DNA of 34,271 bases from Burkholderia sp. S171 (GTDB taxonomy: Bacteria > Pseudomonadota > Gammaproteobacteria > Burkholderiales > Burkholderiaceae): assembly GCF_009766085.1 (NCBI RefSeq), contig NZ_LMUF01000018.1, forward strand, positions 1 through 34,271. Direction: 5' to 3'. This document shows positions 25,072 through 34,090 of this stretch, piece by piece (within the stretch, counting starts at the first letter, position 1; every line of letters begins with the position of its first letter). The position numbers were made by a program, and so were the translations under genes. Under the pieces are notes generated by a model that saw nothing but the letters and a program-made list of their open reading frames with translations, ran no database searches and was not told where the DNA came from.

Positions 25072-26043
25072 TCAGGCACCTCCCAGACGCACGCGCGGAT
25101 CGAGCAGCGAATAGATGATGTCCACGAGCAGGTTCAGCAGCGTGAACATGGCGACCACGATCAGCAGATACGCCACGACCACGGGACGATCGAGCCGCAT
25201 GATGCTGTCGATGATCAGCTTGCCCACGCCCGGCCACGCGAAGATGGTTTCGGTCACGGTAGCGAACGCGATCAGCGAGCCGAACTCCATGCCGACCACC
25301 GTGACGATCGGGATCATGATGTTCTTCAGCACGTGGACAAAAATGATCCTGCGCTCCCGCAAACCTTTGGCGCGAGCAAATTTTATGTAGTCGAGAGGCA
25401 GCGTTTCTCGAACGCCGGCGCGCGTCAGCCGAGTCACGAGCGACATTTTGAACAGCGACAGATTCAGCGCCGGCAGGATCAGGTGAATCAGTCCATCGCG
25501 CGTCGCGAGGCTCGTATGGATGCCGAGCAGGGTGCCAAGATGACCCCGTCCTGCCGAGGGCAGCCAGCCCAGTGTCACCGAAAATATCAGCACGAGCATG
25601 ATGCCCTGCCAGAAGTTCGGCAGGCTGAAGCCGAGGATCGAGCCGCCCATGATCACGCGGTCGACCGGTGAATTGGCCTTCATGCCGGCCAGCAATCCAA
25701 GCGGCAGCCCGATCATCAGCGCCATGACGAGCGCTACGACTGCCAGTTCGAGCGTGGCCGGCAGGCGCTCCATGATTAACTGGATCGATGGCTGGTTGAA
25801 CACGAACGACCGGCCAAGATCGCCATGCAGCGCGTGTTCCACAAACAGCATGTATTGCTTCCACATCGGCTGGTCGAGACCCAGCGAGTGCACTGCTTGC
25901 GCTATTTCTGCCGGGCTTGCGTCGGCGGGCACGAGAATCTGGATGGGGTCCCCAATAGCGAAGACCCCGCAGAAAACGAGCACAGAGGTCAGCATCAGGA
26001 TGCCGGCGCTCTGTACAAACCGATGGATGATGAAACCGATCAT
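25072..26043 (-). CDS. Peptide ABC transporter permease (DppB-like)
   Basis: A 323-residue permease, first gene of the operon. It begins MIGFIIHRFVQSAGILMLTS as DppB proteins do; FGDLGRSF-type sequence appears as LHGDLGRSFVFNQPS, and the EAA loop as DYIKFARAKGLRERRIIFVHVLKN. The frame is open to 26217, but the extra 58 codons run into the divergent regulator's promoter and do not match the family. GAGG about 12 bp before ATG 26043 serves as the ribosome binding site. Confidence 0.92.
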   Translation of the reverse strand: MIGFIIHRFVQSAGILMLTSVLVFCGVFAIGDPIQILVPADASPAEIAQAVHSLGLDQPMWKQYMLFVEHALHGDLGRSFVFNQPSIQLIMERLPATLELAVVALVMALMIGLPLGLLAGMKANSPVDRVIMGGSILGFSLPNFWQGIMLVLIFSVTLGWLPSAGRGHLGTLLGIHTSLATRDGLIHLILPALNLSLFKMSLVTRLTRAGVRETLPLDYIKFARAKGLRERRIIFVHVLKNIMIPIVTVVGMEFGSLIAFATVTETIFAWPGVGKLIIDSIMRLDRPVVVAYLLIVVAMFTLLNLLVDIIYSLLDPRVRLGGA

Positions 26044-26151
26044 TGCGTGACAACCTCTAGCGTTAAGTTCCGCGAATCCTGTGATCTCGCTGGGCGATAA
26101 AAGCGTTTCGAGCCGGGCAAACGCCTCCGGCAAATTTCGTTCAGTTTCGCG

Positions 26152-26180
26152 ATAATTAAGCCGACAATTTTTGGATGCAA
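26152..26180 (-). promoter_or_regulatory. Candidate promoter of the dpp-like operon
   Basis: On the minus strand TTGCAT (26180-26175) and AATTAT (26157-26152) are 17 bp apart. Each is a partial match to sigma-70 elements, and the LysR-type inverted repeat lies immediately upstream of the -35 element, the usual layout for LysR activation. Confidence 0.4.
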
Positions 26181-26182
26181 CA

Positions 26183-26201
26183 CTATGCTGAATCTGCATA
26201 G
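26183..26201 (+). promoter_or_regulatory. LysR-type inverted repeat in divergent promoter region
   Basis: CTATGC-N7-GCATAG is a perfect 6-bp inverted repeat containing the T-N11-A arrangement of LysR recognition sites. It lies 18 bp before the LysR start codon and about 140 bp upstream of the dppB-like start, so it could serve both autoregulation and operon activation. Confidence 0.65.
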
Positions 26202-26219
26202 CCTTATGTGCGAGCAAGG

Positions 26220-27131
26220 ATGAACCTCAAACAGATCGAAGCGTTCGAAGCGGTGGCAAGCCTCGGAACCACCACAGCCGCGGCTCAGCGCCTGGAAATC
26301 TCGCAATCGGTCGTCAGCAGGCTGCTTGCTCAACTGGAAGAAGACCTCGGACTCAGACTTTTTATCCGGGAACAAGGCAGGCTTACCCTCACCCGTGAGG
26401 GCGCTGCTTTGGTCGATGAAGTGAAGACCTTGCTCGATGGCTCGCATTGCTTGCGGCGTCATGCGCAACAACTGCGGCTTGGCGGAATGCAGCGAAAACT
26501 GGTTCGCGCGATGGTGCCTAACACCTTCGCTCAGCACGCCATGCCGCAAACCATGGAAATCTTCTGCAAGGCACACGAGGATGCCGTGCTCGAGGTTTTG
26601 TCAGGCACGTATGGACAAGGCGAGCGCGCGCTCTTAAGCCGGGAAGTTGATCTGGCTTTCGTACAAATGCCGGCAGGCTTGCCCGGTTTGCGGGTTCATC
26701 GCGTGTTTCCTTCGCAGTCGGCCTGCGTCGTGCCCATTGACCATCCGCTGGCCGCGCTGGACAAAATCAGCGCGCTGGATCTTGAACTCGTGCCGCTGAT
26801 CCTGCTCGGGCGGCAAAGTCTGCACAGGCGCGAAGTCGATATGGCTTTCCGCCGCGCCCGCATCACGCCGCGCGTTCTGGCAGAAGTGCATTCGGTCGGC
26901 GTGGCCTGCGCCATGGTTGCGCGCGGCATGGGCGTGACGATCGTCACCCAGGTGCTCGCGGCGTGTTGTCCATCGGAAGGATTTGCCATCAAGCCATTCG
27001 AACCCGCGCTGCCGTTTGAAATAGGTTTGGCAACGCTGCAGGAGACACCGGAGAGTTCGATGACCGTCGCGTTTCTGGATTGCATTGGCGACACGCTGAT
27101 TGGCCTTAACACCCAACTCGCGACCGCGTAA
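26220..27131 (+). CDS. LysR-family transcriptional regulator
   Basis: A 303-residue LysR regulator. The N-terminal helix-turn-helix reads MNLKQIEAFEAVASLG, then TTTAAAQRLEISQSVVSRLL and LFIREQGRLTLTREG; the C-terminal part is the periplasmic-binding-like effector domain. ATG 26220 gives the canonical start; a GTG at 26208 is an alternative four codons upstream. It is divergent from the peptide transporter/hydrolase operon and most likely controls it through the repeat at 26183-26201. The inducer is probably a peptide or its hydrolysis product, by analogy only. Confidence 0.9.
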   Translation: MNLKQIEAFEAVASLGTTTAAAQRLEISQSVVSRLLAQLEEDLGLRLFIREQGRLTLTREGAALVDEVKTLLDGSHCLRRHAQQLRLGGMQRKLVRAMVPNTFAQHAMPQTMEIFCKAHEDAVLEVLSGTYGQGERALLSREVDLAFVQMPAGLPGLRVHRVFPSQSACVVPIDHPLAALDKISALDLELVPLILLGRQSLHRREVDMAFRRARITPRVLAEVHSVGVACAMVARGMGVTIVTQVLAACCPSEGFAIKPFEPALPFEIGLATLQETPESSMTVAFLDCIGDTLIGLNTQLATA

Positions 27132-27149
27132 TTCCACGCGGCTCTCCTC

Positions 27150-27178
27150 CTGTCGAAAACACTGTATGGGTGTACAGT
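27150..27178 (+). promoter_or_regulatory. Candidate uvrA promoter
   Basis: CTGTCG (27150-27155) and TACAGT (27173-27178) are 17 bp apart and partially match -35 and -10 elements. The SOS box overlaps the spacer and the -10 element, so bound LexA would block RNA polymerase. Confidence 0.45.
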
Positions 27179-27179
27179 G
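27160..27179 (+). promoter_or_regulatory. LexA-binding SOS box
   Basis: CACTGTATGGGTGTACAGTG contains a perfect CTGT-N8-ACAG (27162-27177), the LexA consensus of E. coli and betaproteobacteria, with symmetry extended by two base pairs on each side. It is 122 bp upstream of the uvrA start and implies DNA-damage induction. Confidence 0.82.
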
Positions 27180-27299
27180 TCGACTTCATCGGTCGTTATC
27201 TCGCTAATGCGTGTCGAACGGCGGCTCCCCTGGCGCGAGCCACGCTTCGCCCTAGCGCTACTGGCGGCCGATCTAACTCATTGAACCGGTTAGGAAAAA

Positions 27300-30200
27300 T
27301 TGGCATCCAACAACGCAATCCGCATTCGCGGCGCTCGCCAGCACAATCTCAAGAACATTGATCTGGACCTTTACACGGGTCAGATGACCGTGGTGACCGG
27401 CCCTTCAGGCTCGGGCAAATCGAGCCTTGTGTTCGATACGCTCTACGCCGAAGGCCAGCGTCGCTACGTCGAAACGTTCAGCGCTTATGCGCGGCAATTC
27501 CTCGACCGGATGGACCGTCCGCAGGTGGATCGCGTGGACGGCGTGCCGCCGGCAATCGCCATCGATCAGACGAATCCGGTGCGCAGTTCGCGCTCGACCG
27601 TCGGCACGATGACCGAGTTGAACGATCACTTGAAGTTGTTCTACGCACGCGCCGCCGAGCTCTTCGATAAAAAGACCTCGCATCAGGTCCGGCACGACAC
27701 GCCGGAGACCATCTACGTCGAGTTGCTCGAGCGCACGAAGGCGGGTGATCCACGAATTGCGATCACGTTCCCGGTGGAGTTGCCCGAATCCGCGAGCGAT
27801 GAAGAAGTCGCTCAATGGCTGTCCGCGAGCGGTTATACGCGGGTCCAGGCCAAGCGTCACCAGGACGGCCGGCAAATGCTCGACGTGGTCGCAGACCGGT
27901 TCCGCTTGCAGAAGACGGAGCGGTCGCGGGCGCTGGAGGCCATTGAAGGCGCATTGCTGCGCGGCACCGGACGCGTGAATGTCTACGTTCTGCCGGAGCC
28001 GGGCACGGAGGATACGGACAAGCCGGCGGACGCGCCAACGTGGCGCTTCTCCACGGGCCTGCACAGTCCGGAAAGCGACATTCGCTACGCCGATCCGCAA
28101 CCCGCGTTGTTCTCGTTTAATTCGGCGTATGGCGCGTGCGAAACGTGTCGCGGCTTTGGCCGGGTGATCGGCGTGGATCTCGGCCTCGTGATTCCCGATG
28201 AACGCAAGACCCTGCGCGGCGGCGCGATCAAGACGCTGCAAACGCCTGCGTGGAAAGAGAATCAGGACGACCTCCTGCGCTACGGCGCGAAGGCGGGCAT
28301 TCGGCTTGGTGTGCCCTGGAGCGAACTCACGCAAAAGGAACGCGACTGGGTGATCGGCGGTTCGCCGGACTGGTCGGGCAAGTGGCAAAACCAGTGGTAT
28401 GGCGTGCAGCGTTTCTTCGATTACCTTGAATCGAAAGCGTACAAGATGCACATTCGTGTGCTGCTGTCGAAATATCGAAGCTATACAAAGTGTCCGACAT
28501 GCGAGGGCGCGCGCCTCAAGACTGAAGCGCTGCTGTGGCGTCTCGGCACGAAGGAACAAGCAGACGCTGTGCTGAAGCCGGCCGATCGTTTCCTGCCGGC
28601 GGGCGTGGAGTGGACGCGTGCGCAACTCGAAGCGCTGCCGGGCCTCACGCTGCACGATCTGATGCTGATGCCTATCGACCGCATTCGCCGTTTCTTCGAT
28701 TCGCTGACGTTGCCAAGCACGCTGCTCGACGACGCGCTCAAGCTCCTGCATAACGAAGTCCGCACGCGCCTGAAATATCTCTGCGATGTCGGCCTGGGTT
28801 ATCTCACGCTGGATCGTCAGAGCCGTACGCTGTCGGGCGGCGAAGTGCAGCGGATCAACCTGACGACTGCGCTTGGCACGTCGCTGGTGAACACGCTGTT
28901 CGTGCTCGATGAGCCGAGCATCGGCTTGCATCCACGCGACCTGAATCGCATTGTCGAAGCCATGCACCGCTTGCGCGACGCGGGCAATACGCTCGTGGTT
29001 GTAGAGCATGACCCGTCGGTGATGCTCGCGGCGGATCGTCTTATCGACATGGGTCCGGGACCCGGGGAACGCGGCGGCGAGATTGTCTATGACGGGCCAC
29101 CGAATGAAATCGAGCATAGCGACACGCTGACGGGCGCGTACCTCGGCGGCCGCAAGCATGTGGCGCATGCATCGAACTGGCAGCGCCGCGTGGTCGATGC
29201 AAAGACGCCGCGGCTCGTGCTCGAAGGCGCGACCGAACACAACCTGCGCGATGTCACGGTCGAGATTCCGTTGCAGCGGCTGGTGTGCGTGACGGGGGTA
29301 TCGGGGTCGGGCAAATCGACGCTGATCCAGGACGTACTGGCCCCCGCGTTGCAGCGTCATTTTGGCAAGGCGACCGAATCTCCCGGCGCATTCCGCGCGT
29401 TGAAGGGCGCGGATGCGTTGAGCGAAGTGATCTTCGTCGATCAATCGCCGATCGGCCGCACGGCGCGTTCGAATCCCGCGAGTTATGTCGGCGCGTTCGA
29501 CGAGATTCGCAAGCTGTTTGCCAAGGCGCCGCTCGCTGCGCAACGCGGTTATAGCGCAGGCATGTTCAGCTTTAATTCCGGCGATGGCCGTTGCCCGACT
29601 TGCGGCGGTTCGGGCTTCGAACACGTCGAGATGCAGTTCCTGAGCGACGTCTATTTGCGCTGCCCGGATTGCGACGGGCGGCGGTATCGGGCGGAAATCC
29701 TTGACGTGCAGATCGAGCGCGGCGGCAAGTCGCTCAGCGTGGCGGATGTACTCGACCTGACCGTGAGCGAAGCCGTTGTGTGCTTTGCGAAAGACAAGGA
29801 AGTGCTGCGGGTGTTGCAGCCGATTGTCGATGTTGGGCTGGAATATGTGAAGCTCGGGCAACCGGTCCCCACGCTCTCGGGCGGCGAAGCACAGCGCCTG
29901 AAGCTGGCGGGTTTCCTGGCAGAAACGGCACAGGCGAGCGGCAACCTGCCGGGCCGTTTGTTCATGTTCGACGAGCCCACAACAGGTCTGCATTTCGACG
30001 ATATCGCCAAGCTGATGCAGGCGTTGAGACGCCTGCTGGAGCGCGGCCATTCGCTGATCGTGATCGAGCACAACCTTGACGTGATTCGCGCGGCCGACTG
30101 GATCATCGATCTTGGTCCGGAAGGCGGCGATGCCGGTGGTCTGGTCGTCTGCGTCGGCACACCGGATGACGTTTCGGCCTGCGAACAATCGCACACTGGC

Positions 30201-33137
30201 AAGGCTCTGCTTGACTACGAAGAGGCGATGGCGCCCGGCGCGGCGCAGAAGCGCGCTGCGGGCGTTCCGCTGCAACTGGCCGCGGAAATCGCGGCGGCGC
30301 GGCGCGCATTGCAGGGAGAAGACGTGGTGCGTATTGTCAACGCGCGCGAACACAACCTGAAGTCGCTCGACGTCGATATCCCGCACGGCAAGTTCAATGT
30401 AATCACGGGCGTGTCGGGCTCGGGCAAGTCCACCTTGGCGTTCGATATCCTCTTCCACGAAGGCCAGCGCCGCTATCTGGAATCGTTGAATGCGTATGCG
30501 CGTTCGATCGTTCAGCCGGCCGGGCGTCCTGAAGTGGACGCCGTCTATGGCATTCCGCCGACGGTGGCCATCGAGCAGCGTTTATCGCGTGGCGGCCGTA
30601 AGAGCACGGTCGCGACCACGTCCGAAGTCTGGCATTTCCTGCGGCTTCTGTACGTCAAGCTCGGCATCCAGCATTGCGTCCATGACGGCGCACCGGTGAC
30701 GGCGCAGAGTCCTGAATCGATCGTCGCGCAGATCATGCGGGATTTCAAAGGCCAGCATATCGGCTTGCTGGCACCGCTTGTGGTGAACCGCAAGGGTATT
30801 TACACGGACCTCGCGAAGTGGGCGAAGACGCGTGGACATACGCATTTGCGTGTGGACGGCGAGTTCCTGTCCGTCGATCCGTGGCCGAAGATCGATCGCT
30901 TCAAGGAGCACACCATCGAGTTGCCGGTCGGTGATCTGACCGTCAGTGCAAACGATGAAGCCACGCTGAAAGCGATGCTTCTGGAGACGCTCGAACTGGG
31001 CAAGGGCGTGATGCATTTGCTTGCCCCGCTCGATGACTTGCATGGCGCGTTGAACGGCGGGAAGAAGGGGACGAAGCACGTTGGCGAGATCCGCGTGTTC
31101 TCGACCAAACGCGCGTGTCCGGTTTGTGGCACGAGTTATCCCGAACTTGATCCGCGCATGTTCTCGTACAACAGCAAGCACGGCTGGTGCCACACCTGCG
31201 TGGGCACGGGCGTCACGCTCACGCGCGAACAGCGTGAAGTCTATGACGACACCGTGATCTCCGACGACGGCCGTGGCCGTGAGCAGACCATTCCATCGGC
31301 GCAACAGGAACCGGACGATGTCGTCGATCAGCCTTGCCCGGATTGCAACGGTACGCGCCTGAACGAAGTGGCGCGGGCGGTGACATTCGGCGATCAGCCG
31401 ATAACGGAAGTCGGCCGCTGGACCGTCAGCGCCACGCGCGGCTGGATCAAGAAGCTCAAGCTCAAGGGTCGCGATGCGGATATCGCTCGCGACGTGGTCA
31501 GTGAAATCGAAGGCCGCTTGCTGTTCCTCGAAGAGGTCGGTCTTGGCTATCTGAGCCTGGACCGTGCGGCGCCTACTCTGTCGGGCGGCGAAGCGCAGCG
31601 CATTCGCCTTGCCGCGCAGCTCGGCAGCAATTTGCAGGGCGTGTGTTATGTGCTGGATGAGCCGACCATCGGTCTGCATCCGCGTGACAACAAGATCCTG
31701 CTGGACGCACTGAAAAAACTCGGCGACAAGGGCAACACGCTCGTGGTGGTAGAGCACGACGAGGACACCATTCGCCGAGCGGATCACATTATCGATATCG
31801 GTCCGGGGGCGGGAAAACGCGGCGGTACGGTCGTGGCGCAAGGCAACGTGGCCGATCTAGCGGCGCAGCCGGATTCGCTCACGGGCCAGTACCTGGCGAA
31901 CCCGATCCAGCATCCGTTGCAAGCGCGTCGCGACGTAAAGACCGCAACCGCGAAGCGCGCCGCCACGCCCGAGAACTGGCTCACGGTTCACGGTGCAACG
32001 CTGCACAACCTGCGCAACGTCACCGCGAGCATGCCGCTTGGTCGCCTGATTGCCATCACGGGCGTGAGCGGTTCCGGCAAGTCCACGCTTGCTCGTGACG
32101 TGCTGATGACCAATCTGCTCGATGCCGTCGGCCGTTCGGTTTTATCGTCGCCGGCTACGCGCCGCGCACGTAAGACGGCCCAAGCCGATATGCCCGCGCG
32201 CAACCGGTCGAGCGTGTTGTCACGCGAGGCGCCGCGTGTGAAGTTTGACGTTGCGCATCGTTGGCAAGGGTGCACGGAAGTGACCGGGTTCGAGACCATC
32301 GACCGTGTGCTCGAAGTCGACCAGACGCCGATTGGCAAGACGCCGCGCTCGTGCCCGGCAACATATATCGGCATGTGGGACACCATCCGCAAGCTGTTCG
32401 CGGACACGCTGGAATCCCGCGCGCGGGGTTACACGGCTTCGCGTTTCTCGTTCAACACGGGCGACGGCCGCTGCCCGGCCTGCGAAGGTCAGGGCGTGCG
32501 TACCATCGCGATGAGTTTCCTGCCCGACGTCAAAGTGCCGTGCGACGTCTGCCACGGTCAGCGCTTCAATCCGGAAACGCTGGCGGTGACGTGGCGCGGC
32601 AAGAACATCGGCGAAGTGCTGACCATGGAGATTGACGAGGCCGTCGAGTTCTTCGCCGCGATGACAAGCATCTCGCATCCGTTGCAACTGATGAAGGATG
32701 TGGGACTGGGTTATCTGACGCTTGGGCAGCCATCGCCTACGTTGTCAGGTGGCGAGGCGCAGCGGATCAAGCTGGTGACGGAGTTGTCGAAGGTCAGGGA
32801 CGATATCGGCCGGCGTGGGCAGAAAGCACCGCATACGCTGTACGTGCTCGATGAGCCCACCGTCGGCCTGCACATGGCCGACGTCGCCAAGCTGATCCGC
32901 GTGCTGCACCGGTTGGTCGATGGCGGGCATTCGGTGGTGGTGATCGAGCACGATCTGGATGTGATCGCCGAAGCCGATTGGGTGATCGATCTCGGCCCGG
33001 AGGGCGGCACGGAAGGCGGATCGATCGTGGCCGCGACCGATCCGGATACGCTCTCGAAGAATCCGCGCAGTCACACGGGCGCCGCGCTGCGGCCGGTGCT
33101 GGAACGCGGGACCCTCCAGGCCGAGGCGGTTCAGTAG
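27300..33137 (+). CDS. uvrA: Double-length excinuclease subunit UvrA (tandem fusion)
   Basis: A 1,945-residue protein, about twice the usual 940-950 residues, made of two UvrA-like halves. Four Walker A motifs (GPSGSGKSS near residue 34; GVSGSGKST near 666, 1038 and 1588), four LSGGE signatures (near 511, 860, 1427, 1816) and four Walker B regions (DEPSIGLHP, DEPTTGLHF, DEPTIGLHP, DEPTVGLHM) are intact. Zinc-binding CxxC pairs occur in both halves (about 280, 397, 765, 1273, 1297, 1346, 1725, 1748). It would act as a covalent UvrA dimer that recognises damaged DNA in nucleotide excision repair. Start is TTG 27300, with AGGA at 27292-27295. A standard-length uvrA is expected elsewhere in the genome. 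Whether both halves bind UvrB is not clear. Confidence 0.95.
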   Translation: MASNNAIRIRGARQHNLKNIDLDLYTGQMTVVTGPSGSGKSSLVFDTLYAEGQRRYVETFSAYARQFLDRMDRPQVDRVDGVPPAIAIDQTNPVRSSRSTVGTMTELNDHLKLFYARAAELFDKKTSHQVRHDTPETIYVELLERTKAGDPRIAITFPVELPESASDEEVAQWLSASGYTRVQAKRHQDGRQMLDVVADRFRLQKTERSRALEAIEGALLRGTGRVNVYVLPEPGTEDTDKPADAPTWRFSTGLHSPESDIRYADPQPALFSFNSAYGACETCRGFGRVIGVDLGLVIPDERKTLRGGAIKTLQTPAWKENQDDLLRYGAKAGIRLGVPWSELTQKERDWVIGGSPDWSGKWQNQWYGVQRFFDYLESKAYKMHIRVLLSKYRSYTKCPTCEGARLKTEALLWRLGTKEQADAVLKPADRFLPAGVEWTRAQLEALPGLTLHDLMLMPIDRIRRFFDSLTLPSTLLDDALKLLHNEVRTRLKYLCDVGLGYLTLDRQSRTLSGGEVQRINLTTALGTSLVNTLFVLDEPSIGLHPRDLNRIVEAMHRLRDAGNTLVVVEHDPSVMLAADRLIDMGPGPGERGGEIVYDGPPNEIEHSDTLTGAYLGGRKHVAHASNWQRRVVDAKTPRLVLEGATEHNLRDVTVEIPLQRLVCVTGVSGSGKSTLIQDVLAPALQRHFGKATESPGAFRALKGADALSEVIFVDQSPIGRTARSNPASYVGAFDEIRKLFAKAPLAAQRGYSAGMFSFNSGDGRCPTCGGSGFEHVEMQFLSDVYLRCPDCDGRRYRAEILDVQIERGGKSLSVADVLDLTVSEAVVCFAKDKEVLRVLQPIVDVGLEYVKLGQPVPTLSGGEAQRLKLAGFLAETAQASGNLPGRLFMFDEPTTGLHFDDIAKLMQALRRLLERGHSLIVIEHNLDVIRAADWIIDLGPEGGDAGGLVVCVGTPDDVSACEQSHTGKALLDYEEAMAPGAAQKRAAGVPLQLAAEIAAARRALQGEDVVRIVNAREHNLKSLDVDIPHGKFNVITGVSGSGKSTLAFDILFHEGQRRYLESLNAYARSIVQPAGRPEVDAVYGIPPTVAIEQRLSRGGRKSTVATTSEVWHFLRLLYVKLGIQHCVHDGAPVTAQSPESIVAQIMRDFKGQHIGLLAPLVVNRKGIYTDLAKWAKTRGHTHLRVDGEFLSVDPWPKIDRFKEHTIELPVGDLTVSANDEATLKAMLLETLELGKGVMHLLAPLDDLHGALNGGKKGTKHVGEIRVFSTKRACPVCGTSYPELDPRMFSYNSKHGWCHTCVGTGVTLTREQREVYDDTVISDDGRGREQTIPSAQQEPDDVVDQPCPDCNGTRLNEVARAVTFGDQPITEVGRWTVSATRGWIKKLKLKGRDADIARDVVSEIEGRLLFLEEVGLGYLSLDRAAPTLSGGEAQRIRLAAQLGSNLQGVCYVLDEPTIGLHPRDNKILLDALKKLGDKGNTLVVVEHDEDTIRRADHIIDIGPGAGKRGGTVVAQGNVADLAAQPDSLTGQYLANPIQHPLQARRDVKTATAKRAATPENWLTVHGATLHNLRNVTASMPLGRLIAITGVSGSGKSTLARDVLMTNLLDAVGRSVLSSPATRRARKTAQADMPARNRSSVLSREAPRVKFDVAHRWQGCTEVTGFETIDRVLEVDQTPIGKTPRSCPATYIGMWDTIRKLFADTLESRARGYTASRFSFNTGDGRCPACEGQGVRTIAMSFLPDVKVPCDVCHGQRFNPETLAVTWRGKNIGEVLTMEIDEAVEFFAAMTSISHPLQLMKDVGLGYLTLGQPSPTLSGGEAQRIKLVTELSKVRDDIGRRGQKAPHTLYVLDEPTVGLHMADVAKLIRVLHRLVDGGHSVVVIEHDLDVIAEADWVIDLGPEGGTEGGSIVAATDPDTLSKNPRSHTGAALRPVLERGTLQAEAVQ

Positions 33138-33143
33138 CCCGGC

Positions 33144-33593
33144 TCAGTAACTCTTGTAAGGCAGGAACTTGCCTGATAAAACCACGTTGACCCGGTCCCC
33201 TTTGGGATCGGGTTCGCGCTGGATGTCCATCGAAAAATCGATTGCGCTCATGATCCCGTCGCCGAATTCCTCGTGGATCAGTTCCTTGATCGTGCTCCCG
33301 TAAACGCTCACTATTTCGTACCATCGATAGATCAGAGGATCGGTCGGGACGGCGGTCGGCAGCGAGCCTTTATAGGGCACAATCTGCAGCCAGGCGACGG
33401 CTTCATCGGAGAGGTCGAAGAGACCGCCGACGACTTCGGCCTGTGTTTTGGAGAACGTCATCTGCCCCAAGCAGCCTGCTGTTACCCACTCCTTGCTCAA
33501 GCCGACTTTCTCCGCCACGTCGGCCCATTTCAGCCCTTTGCTCACCTTGGCGGCGAGAATCATGCGAGTCACTTCGCTGCGATCTGAAATCAT
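33144..33593 (-). CDS. cynS: Cyanate hydratase (cyanase)
   Basis: A 149-residue cyanase. The N-terminal helical domain (MILAAKVSKGLKWADVAEKV) is followed by the catalytic C-terminal dimer-swap domain. The active-site residues correspond to Arg90 and Glu93 in IYRWYEIV and Ser116 in IMSAIDF (E. coli R96, E99, S122, consistent offset of 6). The enzyme, a decamer, turns cyanate plus bicarbonate into ammonia and carbon dioxide by way of carbamate. AAGGAG at 33602-33607 (minus strand) supports the ATG at 33593. It is convergent with uvrA, six bases apart. No cynR regulator, cynT carbonic anhydrase or cyanate transporter gene accompanies it here. Confidence 0.95.
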   Translation of the reverse strand: MISDRSEVTRMILAAKVSKGLKWADVAEKVGLSKEWVTAGCLGQMTFSKTQAEVVGGLFDLSDEAVAWLQIVPYKGSLPTAVPTDPLIYRWYEIVSVYGSTIKELIHEEFGDGIMSAIDFSMDIQREPDPKGDRVNVVLSGKFLPYKSY

Positions 33594-33685
33594 TCGGGTT
33601 GCTCCTTGAGGGTGGTTTCAATGGAGTGTATTGACCAATCGCGCGACTCGCTGGTGGACAAAAATAACTGCGGGAAATTTAAACC

Positions 33686-34090
33686 ATGACCAACCCCATC
33701 ACCGATCTGAACACGCTGCTTGCTTCCATGTCGCCCGAGTTGCAGCCGGGTGCCTATGTGTACGCGACCGTGCCGTTTACGTATGACCTTGGAGATATTG
33801 TCCCGCTTGCGACGTTCCGCGAACGAGAAGGCTTGACGATCATCGTGGAGGAGGGGGATGCATTGAGAGCGGGCATCCAGCCGCTATTTCGCGCCGCCTG
33901 GATCACGCTTACGGTTCACTCTGACCTCCAGGCGGTCGGCTTGACTGCAGCTTTTGCTACCGCGCTTGGCAGGGCAAATGTCAGCTGCAACGTCGTTGCG
34001 GCCGCGTATCACGATCACATTTTTGTGCCGATCGAATCCGCCGATAGTGCCATGGTTGCTCTGCAGCAACTTCAGCGCAATGGACTGTAG
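33686..34090 (+). CDS. ACT-domain protein
   Basis: A 134-residue soluble protein with tandem ACT-like halves. The first half contains GAYVYATVPFTYD and the segment EREGLTIIVEEGDAL; the second contains WITLTVHSDLQAVGLTAAFATAL and SCNVVAAAYHDHIFVP, the usual strand-helix-strand order of small free-standing ACT proteins related to the regulatory domain of aspartokinase. Such proteins often bind amino acids, but the ligand is unknown. It is divergent from cynS with a 92-bp shared upstream region. There is no catalytic motif. Confidence 0.8.
   Translation: MTNPITDLNTLLASMSPELQPGAYVYATVPFTYDLGDIVPLATFREREGLTIIVEEGDALRAGIQPLFRAAWITLTVHSDLQAVGLTAAFATALGRANVSCNVVAAAYHDHIFVPIESADSAMVALQQLQRNGL

Noticed and set aside
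27405..30458. A 1,017-codon open frame antisense to uvrA
   Set aside because: It is the reverse-strand shadow of a GC-rich gene. It shows no domain motif, and the sense strand carries four complete ATPase motif sets.
30582..31841. A 419-codon antisense frame in the second half of uvrA
   Set aside because: Same cause: codon-position GC bias opens the reverse frame. Composition is rich in Arg, Ala and His with no recognisable family.
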